Shown: positions 1 through 8,738 of the stretch, piece after piece
Layout: the number at the start of each line of letters is the position of its first letter
Position numbering within the stretch: position 1 is the stretch's first letter
Assembly (NCBI RefSeq): GCF_042646085.1
Contig: NZ_JBHRSZ010000002.1
Location: 1,240,001-1,304,000 of the forward strand
DNA length: 64,000 nucleotides
Reading direction: 5' to 3'
Source: Litoribrevibacter euphylliae
GTDB taxonomy: Bacteria > Pseudomonadota > Gammaproteobacteria > Pseudomonadales > Litoribrevibacteraceae
Position numbers and translations under genes: made by a program
Notes under the pieces: model-generated
The model's input: only the letters and a program-made list of their open reading frames with translations
Databases searched by the model: none
Told to the model about the DNA's origin: nothing

Positions 1-1256
1 TAAAGACACAGATACAACACCGACAGCAGACCACTGTACAAAGCCGCAAGCTTGAAGCCTTTTAGAACGAAGCTCAGATAAAACATCAGCAAGGCAATAC
101 AGGCTACAGAGGCAACAGCGTAAGACACCCCAAAGGCCAGATGTTCAGACAAAGACACCAACAACAGATAGAAAATCGCGTTAGCAAAGCCCACCAACGT
201 GTATTGAATGGCATGGATCGGTAGCTTCTTCACAATTTCAAAAATGAAGAAGGAGATGAAGGTCAAACCAATAAATAAGATGCCGTATTTCAACGCTCGA
301 TCCGACTGTTGATACACATCGATGGTTTCAATGTGCTTAACGCCAAAACCACTACTAATGAGGTCGGCACATTCACCGTTCGCACAGTTCGCAACTTTCT
401 CGTTGATGTTATTTGCGAAGGACGTAGTCTTCCAAGTTGCTTGATACCCCGCTTCGGAAATAGATCGTTCTACCGGTAGAAACATCCCAGTAAATTCAGG
501 GTGCGGCCAATCCGAGGTAACAGACACCTGAGTCTCGACACCTGTGGGAACAAAGGAAATAGACTCCATGCCACGCAATACCAACTGATAACTGAAGTCT
601 AACGATGTTAGGGGATTTGCCTGATCATCAGTTTCTTTGCTCTCGTGAATATCTTTAGCAATTCCAGGCACAAAGGCATGAATGCCATTGCCATTAGAAG
701 AAAATTTGCTGCCCGGTAAAAACTTAATGGTTTGATTCAACCATCGCAGCTGCGGAATGCTATTGATACCGCGCGGATCAAATACCGTGCTGAATAAATA
801 GGGTTTGGAAAGCTCTACCTTCTCTGCCGACCCAAAGATACGAACTAATTCTTTCTGGATACGTGTCTGATCAAATGCACCCGACACATCGAAGGTTCCG
901 GTATACACAGGCACTTTATAAATACCTTTGTATCGAAGGTCGTTTTCAATCTGACTTTTGATACTGAGGCTTTCAGGATTGATAAACAGCTTGCGGTGAC
1001 GCACCACTTCCTTCTTATGTTTCTTCGTTTCATCTTTGTTCCACACATCCACGTAATCCGTTGTGGTGTATGGGATTACCAGAATCGGCCCCATCAGCTC
1101 CTGAGCGCCCGTCCAGCTTTGAGAAACGCTATATTTTGCGGACTGCAGATAATCATTTCGCTCGTAGATTTTCTCAGAAATCATCCCCAGAGGGATTAGT
1201 AAGATAAGGGCGATTAAGCCAATCACACAGAGTTTTATTGCCAGTGCTTTTTGCAT
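1..1256 (-). CDS. creD: Inner membrane protein CreD (partial, C-terminus beyond left edge)
   Basis: CreD is the polytopic inner-membrane protein controlled by the CreBC two-component system and linked to envelope integrity and beta-lactam response. The reading frame is open from the ATG at 1256 to the left edge, about 418 codons. It begins with a basic/hydrophobic N-terminal helix (MQKALAIKLCVIGLIALILL), continues as a long periplasmic domain typical of the family (TGTFDVSGAF near residue 120), and ends in hydrophobic segments including a KLPIHAIQYTLVGFAN stretch that matches the conserved CreD membrane region. An AGGAG ribosome site lies 8 bases before the ATG. It lies 157 bp downstream of creC on the same strand, consistent with the creBCD order. 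The last part of the protein is not in the window. Confidence 0.9.
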   Translation of the reverse strand, partial: MQKALAIKLCVIGLIALILLIPLGMISEKIYERNDYLQSAKYSVSQSWTGAQELMGPILVIPYTTTDYVDVWNKDETKKHKKEVVRHRKLFINPESLSIKSQIENDLRYKGIYKVPVYTGTFDVSGAFDQTRIQKELVRIFGSAEKVELSKPYLFSTVFDPRGINSIPQLRWLNQTIKFLPGSKFSSNGNGIHAFVPGIAKDIHESKETDDQANPLTSLDFSYQLVLRGMESISFVPTGVETQVSVTSDWPHPEFTGMFLPVERSISEAGYQATWKTTSFANNINEKVANCANGECADLISSGFGVKHIETIDVYQQSDRALKYGILFIGLTFISFFIFEIVKKLPIHAIQYTLVGFANAIFYLLLVSLSEHLAFGVSYAVASVACIALLMFYLSFVLKGFKLAALYSGLLSVLYLCL

Positions 1257-1413
1257 GAGATTTCTCCTAAAAGTTAGATGCTTTTAAGATAAATCGCCTG
1301 TGTGGGGTCTTTATGAGTTGAATGTGTAGATAGTTTGTAGTGCGTGTGAAGCACTTTTTGTGGTCTGTTGTAGCGGTTAGTTTGAGTGTTTTTTTAGTGG
1401 TTTTTTAGTGCAT

Positions 1414-2865
1414 CTAGGCTGGCAACCACACCCGTGCGCAACAACCCTGAGTGAGTCGGTTTTCCAAAGACACTTGCCCTTGGTGTAAAGCCACAATTTC
1501 ATTAACAAAACACAGCCCGAGCCCGGTGCTTTTTTTATTGGTATCCGGTCGATTCAGTGAATAAAAACGCTCAAACACTCTGGATAGCGCATACTCAGGA
1601 ATCCCCGGCCCTTGATCTTGTACCTCCAGAACACAGCCTTGATGGTCACGCGTTATTTGAAGAACAATCTGTCCAGCCGAGGGGCTAAATTCGATGGCGT
1701 TCTGAAGTAAATTATCCAACACCTGAGTTAACAGAAAAGCATCGCCTTCCACCTCAAAGGCATCTTGATTGGCATCGTTCGGAATCACCTCAATGGTCAC
1801 GCCTTTCGCCAATAACGCCACCCGCTTACTCTCAATGACGCTGTGTGCCAGAGACAACAAAGATACTCGTTCTGTCGTTTCCAAATTTCCGCGTTTCTCC
1901 AAACTGGCCAAAGCCAACAAACGATTGATCATCACATCAATGCGATCGGTTTCATCCAGAATATTGCTTTGAAAACGTTCAAAATCGGCCTCAGGCATGG
2001 TGGGAGATAACAACTCGGCAGCGCCTTTAATGGCCGACACCGGGCTCTTCAATTCATGAGTTAAGGCATGGACGTAGTTTTCCACGTACGCTTTCCCTTC
2101 CAGCTGCTCACGCATGTTCTCGATGGCATCCGCAAGCTTCGTTAACTCCACTTCGCCAACCTTGGGAACGCTTGCCTTTCGTCCTTTAGCAATCTGATCC
2201 GCGTAGTCCACCAGCTTACGAATCGACCGTGTTAACCCAAAGGAAAACACCGCACCGATCACAATCGAAATCACAATCAACCAAAAACTGGTGGTTTTGA
2301 TCTTCAACTGAGCCATGTCTATAAATGGCTGAACCGTTTGATTGGGCTTGGCAACAGTCAATGAGCCCACTATGCGCCCATTGTTTAGAATTGGGGCCGC
2401 TACGTGCATCACCGTACTCATTTCATCGTCCGGCCTTAACTTCGTACTACGAGCTCCGTATTGGCCACGCAAGGTCAGATAAACGTCATTCCACCGCGAA
2501 TAATCTGCGCCTACATCCTTGCCCGACGAATCGTATTGCACAATGCCCTGATCGTCCGTGATGTAAATGCGAATCTGGCTGGACTCTTTATCCACAGAAA
2601 AGATTTTGGCGCGATAGGAACGCGCTAAAAAGCGCTCGATGCTTTGAGCAAAATTCAGTTGCGCAAAATTCTGGCTGGTCAACTGATCCTGCAGGAACTC
2701 ATTGGAAACCACTTCGGCCAGTAAATTTGCCGTATCCACCAAGGTATCTTCAGTGGTCTGACGCATCCCCGGACGAAGCTCAGACATAAACACATTCAGC
2801 AACAAGTAAGTCGCAACACCGAGAATAGAAAAATTGGCTAAGAAGATTCGAAGGTTAAGACTCAT
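1414..2865 (-). CDS. creC: Two-component sensor histidine kinase CreC
   Basis: Inner-membrane histidine kinase, 483 residues, partner of CreB. Visible parts in order: a transmembrane helix at about 7-27, a periplasmic sensor region to about 190, a second transmembrane helix near 193-212, a HAMP-like linker, the dimerisation/phosphoacceptor helix with HELKSP (phospho-acceptor His270), and a HATPase domain with an N box (NLLQNAIEF), G1 box (DQGPGIP) and G2 box (GLGLCFV). Its ATG overlaps the TGA of creB by 4 bases (ATGA), so the two are translationally coupled. E. coli CreC is about 474 residues, so the length is normal. The assignment to CreC rather than another kinase rests on the adjoining creB and creD. 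Confidence 0.9.
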   Translation of the reverse strand: MSLNLRIFLANFSILGVATYLLLNVFMSELRPGMRQTTEDTLVDTANLLAEVVSNEFLQDQLTSQNFAQLNFAQSIERFLARSYRAKIFSVDKESSQIRIYITDDQGIVQYDSSGKDVGADYSRWNDVYLTLRGQYGARSTKLRPDDEMSTVMHVAAPILNNGRIVGSLTVAKPNQTVQPFIDMAQLKIKTTSFWLIVISIVIGAVFSFGLTRSIRKLVDYADQIAKGRKASVPKVGEVELTKLADAIENMREQLEGKAYVENYVHALTHELKSPVSAIKGAAELLSPTMPEADFERFQSNILDETDRIDVMINRLLALASLEKRGNLETTERVSLLSLAHSVIESKRVALLAKGVTIEVIPNDANQDAFEVEGDAFLLTQVLDNLLQNAIEFSPSAGQIVLQITRDHQGCVLEVQDQGPGIPEYALSRVFERFYSLNRPDTNKKSTGLGLCFVNEIVALHQGQVSLENRLTQGCCARVWLPA

Positions 2866-3590
2866 TGTCCGGCCTTTAAGCTGTAACCCAGGCCACGATG
2901 CGTCTGAATGATATCGCCTTGATCATCCACCTGTTTGAGTTTGGCGCGTAAGGTTTTAATGTGCGTATCAACCGCTCGGTCGAAACTTTCTTCCGGCGAA
3001 CGCCAAACTTTTTCCATCAGCTGTTCACGTGAAAAAATGCGTTCCGGCTGCTGCATTAACGTCTCCAGAATACCAAACTCGTAAGCCGTTAAATCCAACA
3101 TCTGGTCATTAAAGAAGGCGCGTTTCAGCTGACTGTCCAGACGTAAACGCCCACGAACGAGCACAGAAGCTTGCGATTCGTCCGAGCTTGCCGTGGATGC
3201 CCCCGAAACACCCGAAGGGCTCAGCAAGCCCGACTGCCGACGTAAAATGGCTTTCACCCGAGCCGATAACTCTCTCGGACTAAAGGGCTTCACCACATAA
3301 TCGTCACCGCCGATTTCCAAACCCACCACACGATCAATTTCATCGCCTCGTGCGGTTAAGAAAATCACGGGTACGGAAGAAAACGTTCGAATCGCTTTGC
3401 AGACATCGAAGCCCGAGAGATCAGGCAAACCCACATCCAAAATCACCACATCCACGGACTGATGCTGACAATGCTCGACCGCCGCCTGACCTAACGACAA
3501 CCACTCAACATCCAGCCCTTCCTGACGTAAGGCATAAATAACGTTATCAGCAATGCTTTGCTCGTCTTCGACTAACAGGACTTTATGCAC
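2862..3590 (-). CDS. creB: Two-component response regulator CreB
   Basis: OmpR/PhoB-type response regulator of the CreBC system. The receiver domain (about residues 1-120) has the acidic pair VEDE, the phospho-acceptor Asp in DVVILDVGLPD, the switch Thr in FLTARGD and the Lys of VVKPFSPREL. The C-terminal winged helix (about 150-240) has the typical DRAVDTHIKTLRAKL and HRGLGYSL segments. A GTG at 3590 is chosen as start (242 residues) because it places MHKVLLVEDEQ at the N-terminus and has GAG 7 bases upstream; in-frame upstream codons overlap the preceding gene. A Ser/Ala-rich linker (about residues 124-142) makes it slightly longer than E. coli CreB (229). It overlaps creC by 4 bp. Confidence 0.9.
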   Translation of the reverse strand: MHKVLLVEDEQSIADNVIYALRQEGLDVEWLSLGQAAVEHCQHQSVDVVILDVGLPDLSGFDVCKAIRTFSSVPVIFLTARGDEIDRVVGLEIGGDDYVVKPFSPRELSARVKAILRRQSGLLSPSGVSGASTASSDESQASVLVRGRLRLDSQLKRAFFNDQMLDLTAYEFGILETLMQQPERIFSREQLMEKVWRSPEESFDRAVDTHIKTLRAKLKQVDDQGDIIQTHRGLGYSLKAGQ

Positions 3591-3604
3591 AATATGACTC
3601 AAAA

Positions 3605-3985
3605 CTATTGAGCTTTCAGCTCGCCTTCCACATGGAAAAGCTTGTTGTAGATCTGCCACTGCCCGTCCACTTTAATCAGCGACAGCGTGTCCAAAAACAT
3701 CAAACCAAGATACGCGTCTCTCACTCTCGCCACCGCTGTATCACCCGCAACCTCGATGGACAACACATCAAGAATCGCGGCCTCACCCTTTTCTTTTGGT
3801 GACGGCTGATGCGAAGCAACCAACTCCGCAAATTGCCCAACGGTCGACTCTTGCAAGCCACCACCAATGTAACCTGTGATCATCGCATTTGGGTGGAATG
3901 CATCGTGCGCTTTCTGTGCGCTTGATTCGTACATACACTCAAAGTACGTCTGAATTACGCTTTGAATTTGTTGTTCGTTGTTCAC
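3605..3985 (-). CDS. NTF2-like / putative lumazine-binding family protein
   Basis: Small soluble protein of 126 residues with the pattern of the NTF2/SnoaL superfamily (Lumazine_bd_2/DUF4440-like): an N-terminal helix with QTYFECMYES, HPNAMITGY, then beta-strands DTAVARVRDAYLGLMFLDTLSLIKVDGQWQIYNKLF. A GTG at 3985 is chosen as start because AAGGA sits 7 bases before it; the longer frame from 4066 begins with TTG and a basic tail lacking family character. It lies 14 bp upstream of creB in the same direction, so it may be co-transcribed with creBC, an arrangement not found in E. coli. The ligand or reaction is unknown. Confidence 0.7.
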   Translation of the reverse strand: MNNEQQIQSVIQTYFECMYESSAQKAHDAFHPNAMITGYIGGGLQESTVGQFAELVASHQPSPKEKGEAAILDVLSIEVAGDTAVARVRDAYLGLMFLDTLSLIKVDGQWQIYNKLFHVEGELKAQ

Positions 3986-4121
3986 GTTAATGTCCTTATT
4001 ATTTTTCAATTTTGATGTGGAACAGCAGAGTCGTTTCCGAAGATAACGAAGATTATCTGCTTTCAATCCCCTTGTCGAAACGATGCTCTATTTATTCACA
4101 AAATAGGGAAGTTGATAAGCC

Positions 4122-5084
4122 CTACCCACCAAAATCAATCATAGGCTTCCAACCTTCCGCCCAAGTGTAGGTGGAACCTTCGCCCACATCCGCTAAGGAT
4201 CGAGTCAGAAAATCAACAAACACTCTCACTTTAGCAGGCAAATATTCTCGCTTCGGATAAATCGCGAACACGCCACTGTCGGGTTGCGGCGGTCTGAAAT
4301 ACGGATACAGAGAAACCAGTTCGCCACGTTCCAAGCCCTTCTTGGCAAGAAAGTGAGGGAGTTGAGCAAAGCCCAAACCGTCAGCACACATATAGGCCAT
4401 CGCTTCGCCATCATCGGTGATATGGCTACGCTCTAACTCGTAAGGAATGTATTCCCCTGTTTCATCGGGTAAAAAGATCGGTTGAAGCTGTTGAGTTTCC
4501 TTGATTCGAAAACCAATCCAACGGTGTTGATGGAAGTCTTCGGGGCAGCTTGGCGTGCCATGCGTTTCCAAATAGTCCGGCGATGCACATATCAGGAAAT
4601 CCATTGGGCTCAAGCACCGCGCCACTAGCCGACTGTCTTTAACATACCCTGTGCGTAAGGCGATATCGATGTCGTTTTCGATGATGTCCACATGGAAATC
4701 GTTGATATCCAATTCCAGCTTGATGTCTGGGTATTGCTCGCAAAACGCTTTTAATAACGGGCGAAGATACAGGTGGCCATAACACACGGCCGAATTGATT
4801 CGGAGAGTGCCGCAAGGGGAGTCATTTAGGTGCTTCAGCTCATCCTCACAGGTGGTGAGATCCTGGACCATCTTTCGCACTGTATCGGCATAACGTTGAC
4901 CGGCGGTGGTGATTCGCAACTGTCGGGTCGAGCGCTGAAACAAGGTTAATCCCAGCTGTGCTTCCAATCGGCCAATGGCCTTACTGACGGTGGAAGGATC
5001 ACTGTTACACAGCCTTGCCGCCGCAGCAAAACTGCCGCCATCACAGGTGGCTAAGAAGATTTCTAATGATCTAAGTTTGTCCAT
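4122..5084 (-). CDS. LysR-family transcriptional regulator
   Basis: Cytoplasmic LysR-type regulator, 320 residues from the ATG at 5084. The N-terminal winged helix-turn-helix has the classic pattern (LEIFLATCDGGSFAAAARL, DPSTVSKAIGRLEAQLGLTL, FQRSTRQLRITTAG), followed by an effector-binding domain of periplasmic-binding-protein fold. A GTG three codons upstream (5093) is an alternative. It is divergent from the MFS transporter operon starting at 5247, the usual position for a LysR protein controlling its neighbour. Repeated ATTCATGA motifs in the shared 162-bp intergenic region are candidate binding sites. The inducer is unknown. Confidence 0.88.
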   Translation of the reverse strand: MDKLRSLEIFLATCDGGSFAAAARLCNSDPSTVSKAIGRLEAQLGLTLFQRSTRQLRITTAGQRYADTVRKMVQDLTTCEDELKHLNDSPCGTLRINSAVCYGHLYLRPLLKAFCEQYPDIKLELDINDFHVDIIENDIDIALRTGYVKDSRLVARCLSPMDFLICASPDYLETHGTPSCPEDFHQHRWIGFRIKETQQLQPIFLPDETGEYIPYELERSHITDDGEAMAYMCADGLGFAQLPHFLAKKGLERGELVSLYPYFRPPQPDSGVFAIYPKREYLPAKVRVFVDFLTRSLADVGEGSTYTWAEGWKPMIDFGG

Positions 5085-5134
5085 GATTTGCACACGAAAA
5101 ATAGTGTATTTGGTGATTGACTATACCAAGAAAG

Positions 5135-5155
5135 ATTCATGAATAGTATTCATGA
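5135..5155. promoter_or_regulatory. Candidate LysR operator: two ATTCATGA repeats
   Basis: ATTCATGAAT at 5135-5144 (partly palindromic) and ATTCATGA at 5148-5155 repeat with a 13-bp offset in the intergenic region between the LysR gene and the MFS gene. The position and dyad character fit a LysR binding site. No binding evidence exists; the assignment is positional. Confidence 0.35.
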
Positions 5156-5246
5156 CTAATTGGGATATCGACCTATTTTTCCAACACGTTCCTGTTCATA
5201 AAATCCTCACCTATAGACGTTCACAGATCTATGAGATTGAGAATTT

Positions 5247-6506
5247 ATGTTGAAGCACTTCATTTCAAACAAACTACCCGCTGGTCATCCTCTGACCTAT
5301 TTATTCCTGGCATTTATCACCATGGCAGGGCTTTCCTACATTAACTTCATGCCAGGACTGGTTAACGCACTGGCCGGTGAGATCGGTTTCAACGAAGCAG
5401 AGGCCGGTCAAATCGTTGCGCTCAATGGTTATGGCGGCTTGATTGGCAGCACAATCGCCATCTTTCTGGTGCGACGCATTCAATGGCAACCGGCCATGCT
5501 CTTGTTCTTAGTGTTATTGGCAGCGATTGACCTCTCAACAGTATGGGTGGGTGAACTATCAGCAACTACGTTAGGGGTTAGTAATTACACGCTGATGCTG
5601 GGCTGGCGATTTCTGGCAGGCACCTTCGGTGGTCTGAGCCTTGGGATCGGTTTTGCTGTTCTTGCTAGATTGAACAACCCGGATCGCGCCTTTGGAACCT
5701 TGCTGTTCATACAGTTCAGCATCGGCTCCATCGTCATGTATCTCTTACCCGAACTAGAAGCGCAAATGAACGCCTATGCGGTGTTTTATGTGATGGCAGC
5801 GTTCGTAGTCTTAAGCCTAGTATTTTTGCCTTTTTTACCGGCACTTTCTCTCAAGCACTCAACATCAAATCAACCAATAAGTGGCCGCACTGCATCTGTG
5901 CCTTGCACATCAAACGTACCTGGCACATCACACAATGCCTTATTGCTGATGCTCGCCATCATCACCTACCAAATCTCCGCCAGTGCTATTTGGGCTTACG
6001 TTGGGTTGATTGGCCTTGGCGCGAACATGAGCAACGACGATGTCAGCATGTACATTGCGACGACCGGGTTGTTAGGGCTGCTCGGCGCCATGTTACCTGT
6101 GATCAGTGGCAATCGTTATGGGCGCTTGTATTGGATCATTGCTGGCGTAGCCATGTCGGTAGTATCCGCCATCATGCTCAGCGTAACGCACCTAACACCG
6201 CTGTTTTATGTCATCGCGATGTCTCTGCTGTTTTTCTCCTGGCCAGCCATTCAATCCTATCTATTGGCGGTCACAGCAGAACAAGACCCAAGTGGCAAGC
6301 TATCTACTGTTGCTGCCGTTGTGTCATCAATCGGCTTAGCAAGCGGCCCACTGATCGCCTCTGGTTTGCTGAATGAAGAGAGCTTTTCACTGATGCTCTA
6401 CGTCTGCGCCGCCATCTTCGTGTTGAGTTTCATCCTCTTACTCAAGCCCGTTCAGGCCCAGGAGAAAGATCACAGCATGAGACTACCGGCTCAATATCCG
6501 TCGTGA
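5247..6506 (+). CDS. Major facilitator superfamily transporter
   Basis: Integral inner-membrane transporter, 419 residues, with about 12 hydrophobic helices and the glycine-rich two-halves pattern of the MFS (first half to about residue 205, a polar loop with SNQPISGRTASV, second half from about 230). The N-terminal half includes MPGLVNALAGEIGFNEAEAGQI and NGYGGLIGSTIAIFLVRR, resembling the loop 2-3 region of MFS permeases. It is the first gene of a probable operon with the AhpD-like gene (61 bp downstream) and the small membrane protein, divergent from a LysR regulator. Substrate cannot be told from sequence; efflux or uptake of a small organic compound is likely. Confidence 0.85.
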   Translation: MLKHFISNKLPAGHPLTYLFLAFITMAGLSYINFMPGLVNALAGEIGFNEAEAGQIVALNGYGGLIGSTIAIFLVRRIQWQPAMLLFLVLLAAIDLSTVWVGELSATTLGVSNYTLMLGWRFLAGTFGGLSLGIGFAVLARLNNPDRAFGTLLFIQFSIGSIVMYLLPELEAQMNAYAVFYVMAAFVVLSLVFLPFLPALSLKHSTSNQPISGRTASVPCTSNVPGTSHNALLLMLAIITYQISASAIWAYVGLIGLGANMSNDDVSMYIATTGLLGLLGAMLPVISGNRYGRLYWIIAGVAMSVVSAIMLSVTHLTPLFYVIAMSLLFFSWPAIQSYLLAVTAEQDPSGKLSTVAAVVSSIGLASGPLIASGLLNEESFSLMLYVCAAIFVLSFILLLKPVQAQEKDHSMRLPAQYPS

Positions 6507-6567
6507 TCTTACAAGCACCACCAACAAGGTTTTAATTCAGAATCAAGTCAATAGAAGGAACACAACC

Positions 6568-7137
6568 ATGATCCGATACCTCTTCAACAAAATGCTTTTG
6601 GCAATGAAAACCCGTTACGACTATGACGTGCGTTACATGCAGGACATTCTTAAAACCAGCTTGGGCGCCTTTCTCAAATTAATGGGCTTTCAAACCATGT
6701 CCTCCCACTCAGGGAACCTACCTCCCGAGCCTCTGTATGCCGCCAGACTTCGTGCCATCATTTGGGATGACTGCGGGCCGTGTACCCAACTGGTCGTCAA
6801 TATGGCGTTAGAGGAAAAAGTCGCCCCTGAGATGGTTCGCGCCATCATTGATAGAAATTTGGACAAACTGCCCGAGGAGATCGCACTCGTCGTGCAATTC
6901 ACCGAATTTGTCTTGGCGCACAACCCGGAAGCCGATGATCTACGCGAACAAATTGTGGCCTTATGGGGCCAAGAAGGACTGATTACCATCGCCTATTGCA
7001 TCAGTTCTTATCGCGTCTACCCGGCTCTCAAATACGCATTGGGCTACGGTAAAGCCTGTAGTCGAGTCACAGTCAATGAGGATTCTCTTGCCCCAACACG
7101 ATCCGCCACATTAGCGATGGGTGCCGAGCATGATTAG
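6568..7137 (+). CDS. Carboxymuconolactone decarboxylase / AhpD-like protein
   Basis: A 189-residue alpha-helical protein with a CxxC pair (Cys69-Gly-Pro-Cys72) inside LRAIIWDDCGPCTQLVVNMAL, the position of the redox-active cysteines in the AhpD/CMD family. The rest (VRAIIDRN, ALVVQFTEFVLAHNPEADDLREQI, LITIAYCISSYRVYPALKYALG) follows the helical repeat of the fold. The His normally four residues after the second Cys in AhpD is absent (Val here), so a peroxidase-type proton relay is doubtful. ATG at 6568 follows GAAGGAA. It overlaps the next gene by 8 bp, implying coupling. Probable role is redox or detoxification linked to the MFS substrate; the exact reaction is unknown. Confidence 0.7.
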   Translation: MIRYLFNKMLLAMKTRYDYDVRYMQDILKTSLGAFLKLMGFQTMSSHSGNLPPEPLYAARLRAIIWDDCGPCTQLVVNMALEEKVAPEMVRAIIDRNLDKLPEEIALVVQFTEFVLAHNPEADDLREQIVALWGQEGLITIAYCISSYRVYPALKYALGYGKACSRVTVNEDSLAPTRSATLAMGAEHD

Positions 7138-7546
7138 TAAAGTCATCATCGCAATTGCCAGCCTGTTAGGGCTGGCAGCCTTTACCAATGGCCTGTTCAT
7201 GTTGATCGCCCCTGAACAGTGGTATTGGCTTGTCCCTGGCGTACCTGAGCGCGGCCCGTTCAACCAACACTTCTTGCGAGACATAGGCATGATCTACATG
7301 CTGATCGGCTCAGCATTGTTTTATGGCGCCCTCTATAACAGCGCCCTTTACAAAAACTTCCGATTACTGCTTTGGTTAATGCCGATTTCATGGCTGGTGT
7401 TCCATGCCATATTTCACGCCTGGGAAGTGGTGGTTGGCATCTCCGGACCTGAAGCCCTGCTCGTCGATTTTGCAGGAGTCACACTGCCTGCGATTGTGGG
7501 AATTGGCTTGCTCTATGCAAGTTATAAATTGCAGGGAAAAGAGTAG
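7130..7546 (+). CDS. Small four-helix membrane protein of unknown function
   Basis: Unrecognised integral membrane protein of 138 residues with about four hydrophobic helices (ISKVIIAIASLLGLAAFTNG; FLRDIGMIYMLIGSALFYGA; LLLWLMPISWLVFHAIFHAW; LPAIVGIGLLYASY). The His-rich third helix (FHAIFHAWE) is notable. The ATG at 7130 overlaps the stop of the AhpD-like gene by 8 bp; an upstream GTG at 7121 is the alternative. Its position as third gene of the LysR-controlled MFS operon suggests a shared pathway. No function is assigned. Confidence 0.7.
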   Translation: MISKVIIAIASLLGLAAFTNGLFMLIAPEQWYWLVPGVPERGPFNQHFLRDIGMIYMLIGSALFYGALYNSALYKNFRLLLWLMPISWLVFHAIFHAWEVVVGISGPEALLVDFAGVTLPAIVGIGLLYASYKLQGKE

Positions 7547-7588
7547 ATGTTTGGTTTGTGGGGTTAGAGAGTTAATTGAGTATAGGAT

Positions 7589-7609
7589 AGGCGCCGGGAT
7601 TAGGCGCCT
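7589..7609 (+). terminator. GC-rich hairpin after the MFS operon (possible terminator)
   Basis: AGGCGCC, a 7-base loop, then GGCGCCT forms a 7-bp GC-rich stem about 40 bp after the operon's last stop. There is no clear U-tract, so it is either a weak terminator or an mRNA 3'-end stabiliser. Confidence 0.4.
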
Positions 7610-7706
7610 TAGTAACCTAAGAACATAAAAATACTTCGAAACTTAATAATACCGAACCAGTGTAGCCGTATACGGAACATAGAGCTCTTTTAACGGTTGT
7701 TCTTAA

Positions 7707-8285
7707 TTAAAATTGTCCAGAAGACGAAAACGAGGACTTAGTGACAATATCTTCACTATTAAACTCAACTATTAACATATCTTGCTTGAATTTAACTCCT
7801 TTTGTTTGAGTTAACATATAAATAATCGCAGACCCATCTTTATCATTTACTAACGGATATATTTGTTGACTTCTGCTCTGACCAAGAATCTTTATCACTT
7901 CGCTCTTCGACTGACCTTCCTTAATAGTTCTAGCTAGCTCTTTATCAAAGCTCGTATTATCAACTTTGAATGAACTCGAATAGTTCTTACCTACTAAAGT
8001 ACCGTCAACGAAAAACAAACCCTGTGATCGAGCTGGAGTGATACCTGGGTTCACAGCTTCATCACTCAAGCTTGCGTAAGAATAGTTGATAATTTCAACC
8101 TCTACGCCATTAAATTCAGCAATTCCTGTTGTGTTAGGTTCTCCCATAGCCATTAAAACCTTTTCTTTTGTGGTTTTACCTAGCACTAACTGGTTTTCTT
8201 CAAGTTTTTTGAAGTTTGTCCCTGCTGCACAACCAACTAGCATCAATACAGCTAAAGAAATAAAAACTAATCTGAATTTTTTCAT
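7707..8285 (-). CDS. Lipoprotein with two BamE/SmpA-like segments
   Basis: Predicted outer-envelope lipoprotein, 192 residues. It has a short basic N-terminus, a hydrophobic stretch and a lipobox ending MLVGC (Cys19) with Ala at +2, compatible with outer-membrane sorting. Two segments share the BamE-type pattern of a G-x-T/S-K-x-E/K-V helix start: LVLGKTTKEKVLMAMGEPN near 34-52 and IKEGQSKSEVIKILGQS near 121-137, suggesting a tandem of BamE-like folds. It stands alone, with no recognisable partners. By eye the gene is more AT-rich than the flanking metabolic genes. Function unknown beyond a likely envelope scaffold. Confidence 0.7.
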   Translation of the reverse strand: MKKFRLVFISLAVLMLVGCAAGTNFKKLEENQLVLGKTTKEKVLMAMGEPNTTGIAEFNGVEVEIINYSYASLSDEAVNPGITPARSQGLFFVDGTLVGKNYSSSFKVDNTSFDKELARTIKEGQSKSEVIKILGQSRSQQIYPLVNDKDGSAIIYMLTQTKGVKFKQDMLIVEFNSEDIVTKSSFSSSGQF

Positions 8286-8738
8286 TTATTTCCCCTTCCT
8301 GGGTTTGTTTAATATTTTTAGGCTAACAATCAATCCAAAATCACAAAGACAAAGATCACTTGTTTCTAAGCGGCACACATTCTCCTGCATATCTCTTTCT
8401 AAAACAATAAGTGAATTGACACTAGATGAAACCATAGTTCCAAGACGGCGAATTTAATATCTAAATACAACGAGTTATACAAAAAATCCCAGCCAAAGCT
8501 AGGATCTGAAAATTCATTTCTAATGAAAGAAATATATAGAAGGCATATATTCAGACATTAAACTGCCTTCAAAGATACTTTATTCATATCACCCGCTTTA
8601 TCTCTTTCAATGCTCTCACCAAACCTAGATCAAAGCAGCTACTAATAAAGCTTCGCATAGTACCTAAGCGAGCTTTAATTCTCTAGAAATAAACTTTTAA
8701 TACACTCCTTCTTTACTCATTATTTTGCCTAATAAGTC
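8286..8738. other. AT-rich intergenic region, 453 bp
   Basis: No convincing gene. It holds the candidate terminator at 8481-8505 for the gene on its right and presumably the promoter of the lipoprotein gene on its left. Short frames here have no ribosome site or family pattern. Confidence 0.6.
8481..8505 (-). terminator. Rho-independent terminator for the gene ending at 8739
   Basis: On the minus strand ATCCTAGC, a short loop and GCTGGGAT form an 8-bp stem with one G-U pair followed by six T. It lies about 230 bp after the stop of the small gene at 8739-9143 and is nearly the same hairpin as that at 13036-13061. Confidence 0.65.

Noticed and set aside
1335..1350. CreB box (TTCAC-N6-TTCAC) before creD
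   Set aside because: One half is present (GTGAA on the plus strand at 1346-1350), but the other (TTGTA) matches only three of five bases.
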